Shown piece after piece: positions 25,508 through 35,215 of a stretch of DNA of 64,000 nucleotides (the stretch's first letter is position 1; each line of letters begins with the position of its first letter). This stretch comes from Lachnospiraceae bacterium (GTDB taxonomy: Bacteria; Bacillota; Clostridia; Lachnospirales; Lachnospiraceae), in NCBI GenBank assembly GCA_017614155.1, contig JAGACK010000052.1, positions 1 through 64,000 on the forward strand, in the 5' to 3' direction. The position numbers and the translations under genes were made by a program. The notes under the pieces are model-generated. The model was not told the DNA's origin, ran no database searches, and saw only the letters and a list, made by a program, of their open reading frames with translations.

Positions 25508-27178
25508 CTACTTTACAGCCACCTGCCTCACGCTCAGGTCCTCTCCTTCGGAATCCCTGATCGCAAAGGCGATGTTCGTGGCATGATCCGCCACCCTTTC
25601 AAGCCCGGAGATGATATCCGAAAACAGCATGCCGGCCTCCGGTGTGCATTCGTTCTTCGCAAGCCTTTCCACATGCCTGTCCTGGATGTTCCTCTCCTCG
25701 ACATCTATCCTGTCCTCAAGCTCCTCGACCTGTTTCAGCTTGAACTCCATATCCGGATTGCCGGCAAAAACCTCCATGGCATACCTGATAATGGTATTTA
25801 CCATCTCAAGAAGCCTTCCCATCTCGTTTCGCGCCTCCAGCGAGAAATCGATCCCGTTCGCAATCCTCTGTTTTGCAGCATCAGCCACATTCTCGGCATG
25901 ATCGCCTATGCGCTCTATATCGTTGACCACATGGAAGAGCGCTCCTATCTGCCTGCTGTCATCCACAGGCAGGTTCATCTGTCCCACCTTCACCAGATAG
26001 TTGACTATCGCATGATTCAGATAATTGATATTCTTTTCGACCTCATAGACCTCTTTGATATCGTCTTCATCAAGTGTAATAAGGGCGTTCATGGCCCTGT
26101 TTATGTTCTCGCTTGCAAGGGTGCCCATTCTCTCAAGCTCCCTCGTTGCATCTATTACAGCTGTAGCCGGCGAGAATACCACCTTCTCTCCTATGTACAT
26201 GAGAGTGAACTGTTCCCTGTAACCGACGCCCTGCTCCTCTCCGGGAGTAACAAGATATGTGAGCTTTACGATGAGCGAGGAAGCCGGAAGCAGGATCACG
26301 ACCTGGAACACCTTGAAAATGGTATGCGCATTTGCTATCATCCTTCCCTTGTCGCCGGAAGATACGGCAGCAAGCATCTGTACGACACTGTCCTCAGCCA
26401 GAACGAGGATTACCGCCATTATCACGGTTCCTATTATATTGAAGAAAAGATGTATCAAAGCTGCCCTGAGTGCATTTTTCTTTCCCGCAAGACCTGTCAG
26501 CAATGCAGGCACACAGGCACCTATATTACAACCAAGGATGATATATAGACAGATATTGATATCAAGCAGTCCCTCCCTGCACATGAGGAGCATGATGGAG
26601 ACCGTGACGCTGGAGCTTTGTATCACACCTGTAATAACAGAGCCCACGACTATTGCCGCAAGCGGCGATCGAAGCGAGCCCAGGATATGCATGAGCTGCG
26701 GCGAATCCGCCATGCCCGACATGGCGCTGCTCATCGACGAAAGCCCGAGGAACAGTATACCGAATCCGACAACGATGCTTGCGCATTTCCTGACCATGGA
26801 ACGCTTTGAGAACATCACAAAGAGTACCGAAGGAAGCAGGAAGAGCGGCGCGTATTTTGAAAGATTGAAGGAAACGAGCTGGGAAGTGACTGTGGTACCG
26901 ATATTGGCACCGAAAATGACGCCTGCGGCCTGATACAGATCCATCAGTCCGGAATTTACGAAGGAAACGACCATGACGGTACATGCGCTTGATGACTGGA
27001 TCGCGGCGGTAAAGAATATACCGACTATCATGCCCATGAACTTGTTGGTAGTCAGAGTTTCAAGTATGCTCCTGAGTTTTGCTCCGGCGGCATTCTCTAT
27101 GCTGTCCCCCATGAGCTTCATCCCGTAAAGGAAAAGCCCCAGGCCGCCCATCATGGTAAATAATACGGTCACATTCAT
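25508..27178 (-). CDS. Na/Pi cotransporter family protein with PhoU-like domain
   Basis: A 556-residue protein. Residues 1-310 carry about eight membrane segments with duplicated QSSSA motifs (AIQSSSACTVMVVSFVN; GVIQSSSVTVSIML), the signature of NptA/PF02690 transporters. Residues about 340-545 are a helical PhoU-like domain (FHVVNDIERIGDHAENVADA; ISGLERVADHATNIAFAIRD). The ATGA overlap with ribF places it in the RNA/translation operon, although its link to translation is unclear. Phosphate transport is the family prediction. Confidence 0.9.
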   Translation of the reverse strand: MNVTVLFTMMGGLGLFLYGMKLMGDSIENAAGAKLRSILETLTTNKFMGMIVGIFFTAAIQSSSACTVMVVSFVNSGLMDLYQAAGVIFGANIGTTVTSQLVSFNLSKYAPLFLLPSVLFVMFSKRSMVRKCASIVVGFGILFLGLSSMSSAMSGMADSPQLMHILGSLRSPLAAIVVGSVITGVIQSSSVTVSIMLLMCREGLLDINICLYIILGCNIGACVPALLTGLAGKKNALRAALIHLFFNIIGTVIMAVILVLAEDSVVQMLAAVSSGDKGRMIANAHTIFKVFQVVILLPASSLIVKLTYLVTPGEEQGVGYREQFTLMYIGEKVVFSPATAVIDATRELERMGTLASENINRAMNALITLDEDDIKEVYEVEKNINYLNHAIVNYLVKVGQMNLPVDDSRQIGALFHVVNDIERIGDHAENVADAAKQRIANGIDFSLEARNEMGRLLEMVNTIIRYAMEVFAGNPDMEFKLKQVEELEDRIDVEERNIQDRHVERLAKNECTPEAGMLFSDIISGLERVADHATNIAFAIRDSEGEDLSVRQVAVK

Positions 27179-28095
27179 GAAAAATAAATCCTTCCCCTAA
27201 GCATATCCGTACGCATCTGCGCTTTCAGCTCGTCTATACTGTCAAATTTCTTCTCTCCGCGAAGGAAATGAAGGAGTTCGACTTTCAGGGTCTCCCCGTA
27301 GACATCATCGTCAAAATCATAGATGTAGCTTTCCACCGTGACTTTCTTTTCATCGCTGACCGTGGGCCGTACTCCTATGTTTGTGATCCCCAGGAATACC
27401 CCGGTCCCGAGAAAGATATGGGAAAAATAAACTCCAAAGGGCGGCAGCAGTTTTTCAGGATCTAACGAAAGGTTCACGGTCGGCATCTCAAGCTTCCTGC
27501 CAAGCATCCTGCCCCTTGTTACCATGCCCTCTACGCTGTAGGCTCTGCCAAGGACCGCATGCGCCAGTTCCATCTTTCCGTCGGCTATGAGGCCCCGGAT
27601 GAGCGATGAACTGATCACCTCATCCCCAAGCTTTACCTTTTCTATGACTTCCACCTCAAAGGAGTACTCCTCTGACAGTTTCTTCAAAAGCTCCAGATCA
27701 CCCTTTCCGCCGGCTCCGAAAGTAATGTCCGGTCCCGCAGCGATATAGCTGACATGAAGTTTTTTTGCTAGCATCTCTACAAAGTCTTCCGGCTCCATCG
27801 ACACGGTCTTTTCATTGAGCGGCATGACGAATTCGAAGTCAAAGCCCATATCCCGCAGAAGTTCTTCTTTTTCGCTGTTTGTCGAAAGAACTCCGCTCCT
27901 GTTTCCCGACAGATAATCGGAAAATGACCCGTCAAAGGTCAGCGCAAGAGTAGAAAGCCCCTTTTCCCTGCGAGCAAGGACATTCTGAAGGAGCATGGCG
28001 TGTCCTACATGCAGCCCGTCAAATTTCCCGAAAGCCATGGCTGTTTTCCCGGGCACGATCCTATCAAATTCGTCTACGTCAGAAAATATCCGCAT
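27175..28095 (-). CDS. ribF: Bifunctional riboflavin kinase / FAD synthetase
   Basis: A 306-residue protein of normal length making FMN and FAD. The N-terminal FAD synthetase part has MAFGKFDGLHVGHAMLLQNV and VSYIAAGPDITFGAGGKGDL; SSSLIRGLIADGKMELAHAV is the conserved ISSSxxR region. The C-terminal riboflavin kinase part has VTRGRMLGRKLEMPTVNLSL. In this copy the kinase motif reads PTVNL rather than PTANI, a small variation. It overlaps truB by 22 bases and the transporter gene by ATGA. Confidence 0.95.
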   Translation of the reverse strand: MRIFSDVDEFDRIVPGKTAMAFGKFDGLHVGHAMLLQNVLARREKGLSTLALTFDGSFSDYLSGNRSGVLSTNSEKEELLRDMGFDFEFVMPLNEKTVSMEPEDFVEMLAKKLHVSYIAAGPDITFGAGGKGDLELLKKLSEEYSFEVEVIEKVKLGDEVISSSLIRGLIADGKMELAHAVLGRAYSVEGMVTRGRMLGRKLEMPTVNLSLDPEKLLPPFGVYFSHIFLGTGVFLGITNIGVRPTVSDEKKVTVESYIYDFDDDVYGETLKVELLHFLRGEKKFDSIDELKAQMRTDMLRGRIYFS

Positions 28096-28970
28096 AAAAG
28101 CGCCCTTTTGCTCTTTACCGCATAGATTGCGGCAAAGGTGCCGTCTTCTAGATAGATCCTGTATTTTCCGTCGGGAACATCCAAATGAATCACATTCCCG
28201 TTTCGAACCTTTTTTTCGCTGTAACGGTCAGCTTTTATCTTTTCATATGCCGGAAACATCTCATCGATGCTTATGATCTTTTCTTTTATCTCCCCTGACC
28301 GGGCCAGTTCTTCGATCTGCGACAGGCTCAGAGTCTCCTGCAGTGATATTCCGCAGGCTTTTGTCCTTTTAAGGCTTTGCATGCTTGCCCTGCAGCCGAG
28401 CTTTTCGCCTATGTCCCTGCAAAGCGACCTGATATATGTTCCCTTTGAGCATTCCGCGGTAAAGGTAAATACATCATTGCGGGGATCAAAAGAATCCGCG
28501 CTGATCTGCCTGATGTATACCTCGCAGGGCTTCCTTTCTATCTCAATGCCTTCCCTTGCAAGCTCATAGAGTTTTTTCCCGTTGACCTTTTTTGCAGAAT
28601 ACATGGGCGGTATCTGCATATATCGTCCCTTAAAGGACATGAGGTTTTTTATTATATCATCCTGCGTGATCCCCTCTGTGCTTCCTGTCGCAACAACATT
28701 CCCTGTCATGTCCTCGGTGTCCGTGAGGACTCCGAGTCTGCACTTACACTCGTAGGTTTTGTCGGTATCTTCAAGCAGGCTTATGATCTTTGTGGCCTTC
28801 CCGAGGCAGACCGGCAGGACGCCCGTAGCTGCGGGGTCGAGGGTGCCGGTATGTCCGATCTTTTTCATGTGCAGGATCCCGCGAAGCTTTGCCACCACAT
28901 CATTTGAGGTAAAGCCCTCTTCCTTGTATACCGGCAGAACACCGTTAAAGCCGGGGCTTTCAGGTTTCAT
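28074..28970 (-). CDS. truB: tRNA pseudouridine(55) synthase
   Basis: A 298-residue TruB. NGVLPVYKEEGFTSNDVVAK, then KIGHTGTLDPAATGVLPVCL with catalytic Asp, and SKGTYIRSLCRDIGEKLGC are diagnostic. It modifies U55 in the T loop of tRNAs. It overlaps nrnA by ATGA and ribF by 22 bases in the superoperon. The C-terminal PUA-like tail is short, as in many Firmicutes. Confidence 0.96.
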   Translation of the reverse strand: MKPESPGFNGVLPVYKEEGFTSNDVVAKLRGILHMKKIGHTGTLDPAATGVLPVCLGKATKIISLLEDTDKTYECKCRLGVLTDTEDMTGNVVATGSTEGITQDDIIKNLMSFKGRYMQIPPMYSAKKVNGKKLYELAREGIEIERKPCEVYIRQISADSFDPRNDVFTFTAECSKGTYIRSLCRDIGEKLGCRASMQSLKRTKACGISLQETLSLSQIEELARSGEIKEKIISIDEMFPAYEKIKADRYSEKKVRNGNVIHLDVPDGKYRIYLEDGTFAAIYAVKSKRALLCGYFLT

Positions 28971-29929
28971 TTTTCCTCATTTTCCCTGTACTGCTTTTCG
29001 ATGATCTTTGAAAGATTGTTCACGACATCATGAAACGAACCCGCCATGGTAAGTCCGGCGGCTCTTTCATGTCCGCCGCCGCCAAAGGCCTTTGCGACGG
29101 TCGCAACATTTATCTTTTCGCTTGAACGCAGGGATATTTTGTACTCCTGCGTGCCTATCTCATACATGAAAATGGCGCATTCCACGCCTCTGGTATAACG
29201 GAGCTGGTTTGCTATGCCCTCAAGGTCCTTTGAAGTCGCTCCGTAAAAATCCATGGTCTTCCTGTCTATCACCGATACGATGCATTTTCCGTCCATGAAA
29301 AGGATGCTCTCAAGAAGGGCCCGTCCCAGTATCTGATTCTGGATATAGCTTTTCTGGAAGTAGGTCCTCTCTATGATCCTGTAGTGGTCATAATCGTATT
29401 CCAGAAGCTTTCCGGCCTTTTCCATGGTGGATCTGTGGGTACAGTTGTACTGGAACACGCCCGTATCATGCACCATACCGATGTAGAGGCACTGGGCGAT
29501 ATCTGTATCCATGAGCCCCTCATCGATCAGATCGTAGATGAGCTCTGCTGTGGAGCTGCAGTCAGGCACAACCCAGTCATTTTTCGAAAAGCCGTTCTCA
29601 TTGATATGATGATCTATGCAGGCTGTGTTCTTCGCATTCTCAAAAAGCATGAAGTTATCGCCAAGCCTCAGCTTTTCCGAAAGGTCGAGCGCTATGAAAA
29701 GATCGCTCACATCGGAAGCCGGCTCCTTTACTATCTCATCAAAACCCTTCAGGAATGAAAACAGAGGGTTCGGATCTATGAGATAGACGGTTATCCTCTT
29801 TTCCGGATACAGTTTTTTCAGATAATTTGCTAGTCCCAGCGAAGATCCGATACAGTCGCCGTCAGGCCTGACATGTCCGCTTATCGCTATAGTTCCTGCA
29901 TTTTCACATAATTCTTTAAGATTGATCAC
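28967..29929 (-). CDS. nrnA: DHH/DHHA1 phosphoesterase, NrnA-type nanoRNase
   Basis: A 320-residue protein with a GTG start overlapping rbfA by 14 bases. The DHH domain has ISGHVRPDGDCIGSSLGLAN, SDLFIALDLSEK, ACIDHHINENGF and GMVHDTGVFQYNC; the DHHA1 domain ends with FGGGGHERAAGLTM. It degrades short oligoribonucleotides and/or pAp. Position between rbfA and truB is usual in Firmicutes. Confidence 0.93.
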   Translation of the reverse strand: MINLKELCENAGTIAISGHVRPDGDCIGSSLGLANYLKKLYPEKRITVYLIDPNPLFSFLKGFDEIVKEPASDVSDLFIALDLSEKLRLGDNFMLFENAKNTACIDHHINENGFSKNDWVVPDCSSTAELIYDLIDEGLMDTDIAQCLYIGMVHDTGVFQYNCTHRSTMEKAGKLLEYDYDHYRIIERTYFQKSYIQNQILGRALLESILFMDGKCIVSVIDRKTMDFYGATSKDLEGIANQLRYTRGVECAIFMYEIGTQEYKISLRSSEKINVATVAKAFGGGGHERAAGLTMAGSFHDVVNNLSKIIEKQYRENEEK

Positions 29930-30299
29930 TGTCTGTTCCTCTCTCTGAGGTCTTTCCCATCACTTCGTCTATCTTTTTTGACATTTCCATACCGTATCTG
30001 ATGGAATCATCCATGATGAAGGTAAGCTCCGGTGTATTGCGAAGGTTCACTCGCGCTGCCAGTTCCCTCCTGATGAAACCCTCGGCGCTTTTAAGGCCCT
30101 CAAGCGTTTCCTTTTCCTTTTCTTCATCTCCCAGGACGCTGACATAAACCTTACAGGTCTTGAGGTCAGGCGCAACATAGACCTCGGTGACCGAGCAGAA
30201 GGGATCGACCCTGGGATCCTTGACATCCCTGATTATCTCGCTAAGGGACCGTCTCACCTCGCCGTTGATACGGTTGTTTTTTGTACTGTTTTTTTTCAC
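29916..30299 (-). CDS. rbfA: Ribosome-binding factor A
   Basis: A 127-residue protein starting at a GTG that overlaps the infB stop (GTGA). It has [40 protein letters not shown] and the KH-like C-terminal [16 protein letters not shown]. It assists 30S maturation, in the conserved infB-rbfA order. Confidence 0.95.
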   Translation of the reverse strand: MKKNSTKNNRINGEVRRSLSEIIRDVKDPRVDPFCSVTEVYVAPDLKTCKVYVSVLGDEEKEKETLEGLKSAEGFIRRELAARVNLRNTPELTFIMDDSIRYGMEMSKKIDEVMGKTSERGTDSDQS

Positions 30300-33055
30300 T
30301 TTCTTTCAACCTCAACCTGCTTGTGGAATTCGAGCAGATCTCCCTCGGCCACGCTGTCAAATCCTTCAAATGTAAGACCGCATTCGTAGCCTTCCTTCAC
30401 TTCCTTTACATCATCCTTGAAGCGCTTGAGAGTTGCCAGAGGTCCGTCAAAGAGTTCTTCGTCACCTCTGGTGATCTTCACAGAGCACCCTCTTTCCACT
30501 ATGCCGTCCGTCACATAGGATCCTGCTATGTTTCCGATACCGGAAGCCTTGAACACCTGGCGGATCTCGCCGTGTCCGATAATCTTTTCCTCATAAACGG
30601 GGGCAAGCATGCCCTTCATTGCCGATTCCACATCCTCTATGGCCTGGTAGATGACCTTGTAGAGGTGGATATCCACATTTTCTGATTCGGCGATCGCCTT
30701 TGCCATGCTGTCGGGACGGACATTAAATCCTATGATGATCGCATTTGAAGCCGAAGCCAGCGTGATATCGGACTCGCTGATGGCGCCGACTCCGCCGTGG
30801 ATGACCTTTACAGCCACTTCCTCGTTCGAAAGCTTTAAGAGCGAGGTCTTTAAGGCCTCTACAGAACCCTGTACATCGGCTTTTATTATGACATTGAACT
30901 CCTTTAAGTCGCCTTCCTGTATCTGTGAATAGAGATCGTCTAGCGTCATGGATTTCTTCTTCGTCTCCGAAAGAAGTTCCTTCTTGTGCTGCTCCTTATA
31001 GGTATTTGCAAAGTTCTGGGCTTCCTTTTCGGAATCGGGAGATACGAAGATCTCTCCTGCCTGGGGCACATCGTCAAGACCGAGTATCTCGACCGGGATC
31101 GAAGGACCCGCCTCTTTCACCCTCTTGCCTTTGTCGTCTATCATCGCCCTGACCTTGCCATGGCAGGGTCCGCAGGCTATGAAATCTCCGACATGGAGCG
31201 TGCCCTTCTGAACGAGCACTGTCGCCACGGGACCGCGTCCCTTGTCAAGCTCTGCTTCTATTACCATTCCCCTGGCTTTTCTGTGGGCATTTGCCTTGAG
31301 TTCCATGACATCCGCAGTGAGAGTGATCATCTCGAGCAGATCGTCAACGCCGGTTCCCGCTTTTGCCGAAACCGGGACGAATACGGTGCTTCCGCCCCAT
31401 TCTTCAGGGATCAGCTCATATTCGGACAGCTCCTGCTTCACGCGGTCGGGATTTGCGCTGGGCTTGTCTATCTTGTTGATGGCTACCACGATCTCGACAT
31501 TTGCAGCCTTTGCGTGGTTTATGGCCTCAACGGTCTGGGGCATGACTCCGTCGTCTGCCGCGACGACAAGCACCACGATATCCGTGGCATTTGCTCCTCT
31601 CATACGCATAGCGGTAAAGGCCTCATGTCCGGGAGTATCAAGGAAGGTTATCTTCCTGCCCTTGATGCTGACCGTATAAGCGCCTATGGCCTGCGTGATG
31701 CCGCCTGCCTCTTTTTCGGTGACATGGCTCTTTCTGATCGTGTCAAGCAGCGATGTCTTTCCATGGTCAACATGTCCCATGACACAGACTACCGGAGGAC
31801 GCTTGTCCATCGTGCTCTCGTCCTCTTCATCCTCTTTGAGGAGTTCGGCGATGACATCCACCGTCTTTTCGTGCTCGCAGATAATATCGTAATCTATGGC
31901 GATGTTCTCGGCCTCCTCATACGATATCTCGGAGTTGACCGTGACTATCTGCCCGGTCAGGAAAAGCTTTTTGATAATCACAGAGGGCTGCATCCTCATG
32001 TGGTCTGCCAGTTCCTTTATCGTGAGGGTGTCGGGGATTGTTATGACCTTGATCTCCTCCTCGACAGGCTTTGCCACGGGCGCAGGCTTCTTGAAGCCGT
32101 GAGGATTGGCTCTCTTTCTCTCCTTTTCCTCATCGCCGGCATAGACTATCTTGTCTTTTCTGCGCTTCTGGTCTGTGACTCTCCTTCTGTCGCCGTCGGA
32201 CCTGCGTTTCTGTTCATCAAAGTCCTTACCTTTTCCCTGATTTGCGGCTTTAGCGCCCGGCCTCTGAGGGCTTCCAAAACCACCGCGGCTATTTCCAGCA
32301 TCGCCAGGACGGCGAGAAATGCCCTGATTTTCGTTCCTGTATGTCGTATTGCCTGAATTAATGTGCGCTTCTTTGGCGCCCTGTCTGCTGCCAAGATTTG
32401 TACTCCTTTGCTGTGATGAAGGCGGAACCTGTGTCTGACGGACCTCAGGCGCCGGCGTTGCCGGTCTTGCCTGGCTTTCTGTCCTGGGTTTCTGTGGGGC
32501 ATGCTGCTGCGCGTTCGGTCTTATTATATTGACCTCAGGCGCAGGCGAAGGCTTCACTCTGGGCTTTATGATGCCGCGCTCCCTCTGTCCCGGATCCTCG
32601 ACCCTGCCCCGGCTGATCTGTCCGACCTGCCTTGAGCCGCCCCTGTTTCCGTTGTTTATCGAAAAGATGATGTTCGATTTCTTCTTTTTCATCGGGGGTC
32701 TGCCGTCTGAAGGCCTTTCAGGAGCAGGCTTTCCCGCATCGGCTTTTTCAGCTGCAGGCTTTTTTGCAACAGGCTTTGCTTCAGGCTTTGCTTCCGCCTT
32801 CGCTGCCGGTTTCTCCGCGCTCTTTGCCGCAGGCTTTGCTTCTGCCGGTTTTTCCGCACTCTTTGGCGCTACCTTCGGCTTTGACGGATCGAAATGATCC
32901 CTGATCATCTGCGCGTCTTCATCCTCTACCGACGAACTGTGGGTCTTTCCTGTTATCCCCTTTGTTTCCAGGAAAGCCAGCACCTTTTTGTTGTCGATAT
33001 CGATCCCTTTGGCAGCAAGCTCTTTTGTTATCTCATATATCTTGATCTTTGCCAT
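30296..33055 (-). CDS. infB: Translation initiation factor IF-2
   Basis: A 919-residue GTPase delivering initiator fMet-tRNA. Residues 1-55 are an IF2_N domain ([20 protein letters not shown]). Residues about 60-330 are a long Ala/Lys/Pro then Arg/Gly/Gln-rich linker with repeated AEAKPAAK and SAEKPA segments. The second IF2_N region ([20 protein letters not shown]) precedes the G domain with [22 protein letters not shown] and NKIDKP. Domains II-IV follow with [15 protein letters not shown]. The linker is long for the family but typical of this group. It overlaps ylxQ and rbfA. Confidence 0.97.
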   Translation of the reverse strand: MAKIKIYEITKELAAKGIDIDNKKVLAFLETKGITGKTHSSSVEDEDAQMIRDHFDPSKPKVAPKSAEKPAEAKPAAKSAEKPAAKAEAKPEAKPVAKKPAAEKADAGKPAPERPSDGRPPMKKKKSNIIFSINNGNRGGSRQVGQISRGRVEDPGQRERGIIKPRVKPSPAPEVNIIRPNAQQHAPQKPRTESQARPATPAPEVRQTQVPPSSQQRSTNLGSRQGAKEAHINSGNTTYRNENQGISRRPGDAGNSRGGFGSPQRPGAKAANQGKGKDFDEQKRRSDGDRRRVTDQKRRKDKIVYAGDEEKERKRANPHGFKKPAPVAKPVEEEIKVITIPDTLTIKELADHMRMQPSVIIKKLFLTGQIVTVNSEISYEEAENIAIDYDIICEHEKTVDVIAELLKEDEEDESTMDKRPPVVCVMGHVDHGKTSLLDTIRKSHVTEKEAGGITQAIGAYTVSIKGRKITFLDTPGHEAFTAMRMRGANATDIVVLVVAADDGVMPQTVEAINHAKAANVEIVVAINKIDKPSANPDRVKQELSEYELIPEEWGGSTVFVPVSAKAGTGVDDLLEMITLTADVMELKANAHRKARGMVIEAELDKGRGPVATVLVQKGTLHVGDFIACGPCHGKVRAMIDDKGKRVKEAGPSIPVEILGLDDVPQAGEIFVSPDSEKEAQNFANTYKEQHKKELLSETKKKSMTLDDLYSQIQEGDLKEFNVIIKADVQGSVEALKTSLLKLSNEEVAVKVIHGGVGAISESDITLASASNAIIIGFNVRPDSMAKAIAESENVDIHLYKVIYQAIEDVESAMKGMLAPVYEEKIIGHGEIRQVFKASGIGNIAGSYVTDGIVERGCSVKITRGDEELFDGPLATLKRFKDDVKEVKEGYECGLTFEGFDSVAEGDLLEFHKQVEVERK

Positions 33056-33368
33056 TTACGTTAATTTCCTCCAACTTCTTCCTTATCTGCTCACCCAGGC
33101 CCGGGTCAGTGACCGCGACCGTGGATCTGAGTTCCTTTCCGATGGCATGCGCTATGCCCTCTTTTGTTCCGTATATATACCATGGTATCCCATAATAAGA
33201 ACATTTATCTCCGAATTTCTTTCTCGTATTGTCAGATGCGTCCGTACTTATTATCACAATATACGCGCTTCCTGACCTGACGGCATTTAATACTGCCGTT
33301 TCACCGCTGACCACATTGTTTCCCCTGGCTGCAAGTGAAAGGAAAAATTCGGTCTCATTCAGTCTCAA
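33033..33368 (-). CDS. ylxQ: L7Ae/L30e-like RNA-binding protein YlxQ
   Basis: A 111-residue protein whose TTG start (AGAGG upstream) lies inside the nusA end. [20 protein letters not shown] and [20 protein letters not shown] match the L7Ae kink-turn-binding fold as in YlxQ/RplGA. In most Firmicutes ylxR sits between nusA and ylxQ; here nusA and ylxQ overlap by 14 bases, so there is no room for it. Confidence 0.85.
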   Translation of the reverse strand: MRLNETEFFLSLAARGNNVVSGETAVLNAVRSGSAYIVIISTDASDNTRKKFGDKCSYYGIPWYIYGTKEGIAHAIGKELRSTVAVTDPGLGEQIRKKLEEINVNGKDQDI

Positions 33369-34614
33369 CTTTTTCCTCTTCTCCTTCAGGCTCTGCTATC
33401 TCATCGCTGTCGGCCGGCTCTGCGTTCACTTCTTCCTCATATCCGCCTTCTTCGTATTCGCCTTCTTCGTATTCACCTTCTTCGTATTCACCCTCTTCGT
33501 ATTCGCCTTCTTCGTATTCGTACTCGCCGTCTTCATCATAATCATCGGTCAGGTAGTCTTCCATCCTGAATCCGGGAGCATCCTTGGCCTGGGTCTCGTT
33601 CTTGATATCGATCTTGTAGCCGGTAAGCCTTGCAGCAAGCCTTGCATTCTGGCCTTCCTTGCCTATTGCCAGTGAAAGCTGGTTGTCAGGGACTACAACC
33701 TTCGCGGTCTTTTCATCGGGGTCAACGATAACTGAAACGACCTTTGCGGGCGAAAGCGCGTTTTCTATGAAGATAGCCGCATTCTCATCCCAGTTGACGA
33801 TGTCTATCTTTTCTCCCTTGAGTTCATCAACGATGGAATTTACCCTGGTACCGTTCATTCCCACGCAGGCGCCGACCGCATCCACATCCGGATTGTTGCT
33901 GTACACTGCGATCTTGGTACGGCTTCCGGGCTCTCTTGAGATGCTCTTGATCTCGACCGTTCCATCAGCGACCTCTGTCACCTCGGACTCAAAGAGCTTT
34001 TTCACAAGCTCCGGATGAGTACGGGAAACCAGTATCCTGGGTCCTCTCGGGGTGTTTTTTACCTCCAGGATATAGACCTTCACTCTTTCGGTAGGCCTGA
34101 GAGTCTCTCCTTTTACCTGCTCATTTTCCGAAAGCAGGGCATCGGCCTTGCCGAGGTTGATGCTGATGTTCCTTCCATTGATGCGCTGCACGACTCCCGT
34201 GACAACATCCCTTGCCTTGCCGGCGAATTTATTATAAACGGAATTGCGTTCTTCTTCCCTGATCTTCTGGAGGATAACATTCTTTGCGTTCTGGGTGGCT
34301 ATACGGCCAAACTCCTTGGAATTGACATCGATCCTGACAACGCTGCCCAGCTCGGCATTTTCGTCAAGTTTCTTTGCCTCCTCAAGGGAGATCTCGGTAT
34401 TTTTGTCCGTAACCTCTTCCACCACGGTCTTTTCAACATAGACTATGTAGTCGCATGTCTCGCGGTCTATCGTCACACGGATATTCTCCGCTCTGCCGTA
34501 ATTGTTCCTGCAGGCAGTGACAAGCGAGGTCTCGATCGCCTCAAACAGGGTCTCCCTGCTTATATCCTTTTCCTTCTCAAGAATATCCAATGCCTCCATC
34601 AGTTCCGTATTCAT
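33355..34614 (-). CDS. nusA: Transcription termination/antitermination factor NusA with acidic repeat tail
   Basis: A 419-residue NusA. The N-terminal domain opens MNTELMEALDILEKEKDISR, S1 and KH domains are recognised by VYILEVKNTPRGPRILVSRT, VGACVGMNGTRVNSIVDELK and SLAIGKEGQNARLAARLTGY. Residues about 350-419 are an unusual acidic tail with five tandem GEYEE units encoded by 15-bp repeats (33449-33520). Core residues end near 345, normal for a Firmicute NusA. The tail may mimic nucleic acid or contact RNA polymerase; that is a guess. Confidence 0.95.
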   Translation of the reverse strand: MNTELMEALDILEKEKDISRETLFEAIETSLVTACRNNYGRAENIRVTIDRETCDYIVYVEKTVVEEVTDKNTEISLEEAKKLDENAELGSVVRIDVNSKEFGRIATQNAKNVILQKIREEERNSVYNKFAGKARDVVTGVVQRINGRNISINLGKADALLSENEQVKGETLRPTERVKVYILEVKNTPRGPRILVSRTHPELVKKLFESEVTEVADGTVEIKSISREPGSRTKIAVYSNNPDVDAVGACVGMNGTRVNSIVDELKGEKIDIVNWDENAAIFIENALSPAKVVSVIVDPDEKTAKVVVPDNQLSLAIGKEGQNARLAARLTGYKIDIKNETQAKDAPGFRMEDYLTDDYDEDGEYEYEEGEYEEGEYEEGEYEEGEYEEGGYEEEVNAEPADSDEIAEPEGEEEKVETE

Positions 34615-34645
34615 TTTTCGTTTTCCTCCTGACTCACTGATTATT

Positions 34646-34909
34646 TTATTCCATAAATCCCGGAGAACAGATCTCCATGGTATATGCCTCTTCTATGAAA
34701 TCTTCCCTGTCGAGTTTTTTGCTCACTATCCTGCTGACCATGGTGCAGTCGTTGATCGAAACCTCGCCGCCGGGCTTTTCAACATAAGCGCGCAGATACC
34801 AGTTCCCGTCCTCTTTCACATACTCTGTCTTCACAAGCCTGAGAGCATTCTCTGCCGCGACCGGCCCGACGATATCCGCAAACCTTTTTTCAACTTCCGA
34901 AGTGTTCAT
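34646..34909 (-). CDS. rimP: Truncated ribosome maturation factor RimP (N-terminal domain only)
   Basis: An 87-residue protein from MNTSEVEKRFADIVGPVAAE, with GNWYLRAYVEKPGGEVSIND and EEAYTMEICSPGFME just before the stop. The full RimP is about 150 residues; the C-terminal SH3-like domain that normally follows the SSPG motif is missing, and the stop is only 31 bases before nusA. Deletion of the 3' half is the simplest explanation. The ATG at 34909 is preceded by GGAG at 11 bases. Whether the N-domain alone still helps 30S maturation is unknown. Confidence 0.85.
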   Translation of the reverse strand: MNTSEVEKRFADIVGPVAAENALRLVKTEYVKEDGNWYLRAYVEKPGGEVSINDCTMVSRIVSKKLDREDFIEEAYTMEICSPGFME

Positions 34910-34945
34910 ATCGTTTTTCTCTCCATAAACAGACCGAAGGTGAGG

Positions 34946-35055
34946 CATGAGCTTCCTGACGGGCGTTCGAAGAGCGCCGGTGCTTCCGAGCGTTCTTTGC
35001 GAGGTTAGCACCGCTGCGTGATGAGCGAGCGGAAGCGTCCCGGAAGGAACTCATG
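34946..35055. repeat. 110-bp palindromic interspersed element, copy 2
   Basis: Inverted copy of the 12049-12158 element with identical length. It lies wholly inside the predicted 5' leader of the rimP-nusA-infB transcript, so it would be transcribed as a long structured RNA. Confidence 0.7.
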
Positions 35056-35094
35056 CACGAACCGGAGGTCGTGACTTTGATTCTACAAACGAAA

Positions 35095-35118
35095 GTGGAC
35101 AGCCCTGAAACTGTCCAC
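35095..35118 (-). promoter_or_regulatory. Leader hairpin of the nusA operon
   Basis: GTGGACAG / CTGTCCAC forms a perfect 8-bp stem about 10 nt after the expected transcription start. There is no U-tract, so it is more likely an RNA-stabilising or protein-binding structure than a terminator. Confidence 0.5.
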
Positions 35119-35135
35119 CTGCAACCAACACGCTT

Positions 35136-35164
35136 ATTATAGTAGAAAAATCGCCCATTGTAAA
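35136..35164 (-). promoter_or_regulatory. Promoter of the rimP-nusA-infB operon
   Basis: On the minus strand TTTACA (35164-35159) and TATAAT (35141-35136) are separated by exactly 17 bp, a strong vegetative sigma promoter. Transcription would begin near 35129 and give a leader of about 220 nt. Confidence 0.75.
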
Positions 35165-35175
35165 CCCTTTCAACG

Positions 35176-35204
35176 AAAAAAAGCCCTGAAATCAAGGCTT
35201 TTTT
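35176..35204. terminator. Terminator after tRNA-Glu
   Basis: AAAAAAGCC TTGATTTCAG GGCTTTTTT forms a short stem with A and T tracts on both sides, 12 bases past the tRNA 3' end, ahead of the operon promoter. Confidence 0.8.
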
Positions 35205-35215
35205 CTTTGCTGCAA

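Noticed and set aside
30986..32356. 456-codon plus-strand frame inside infB
   Set aside because: It is antisense to conserved IF-2 domains and has no recognisable protein features.
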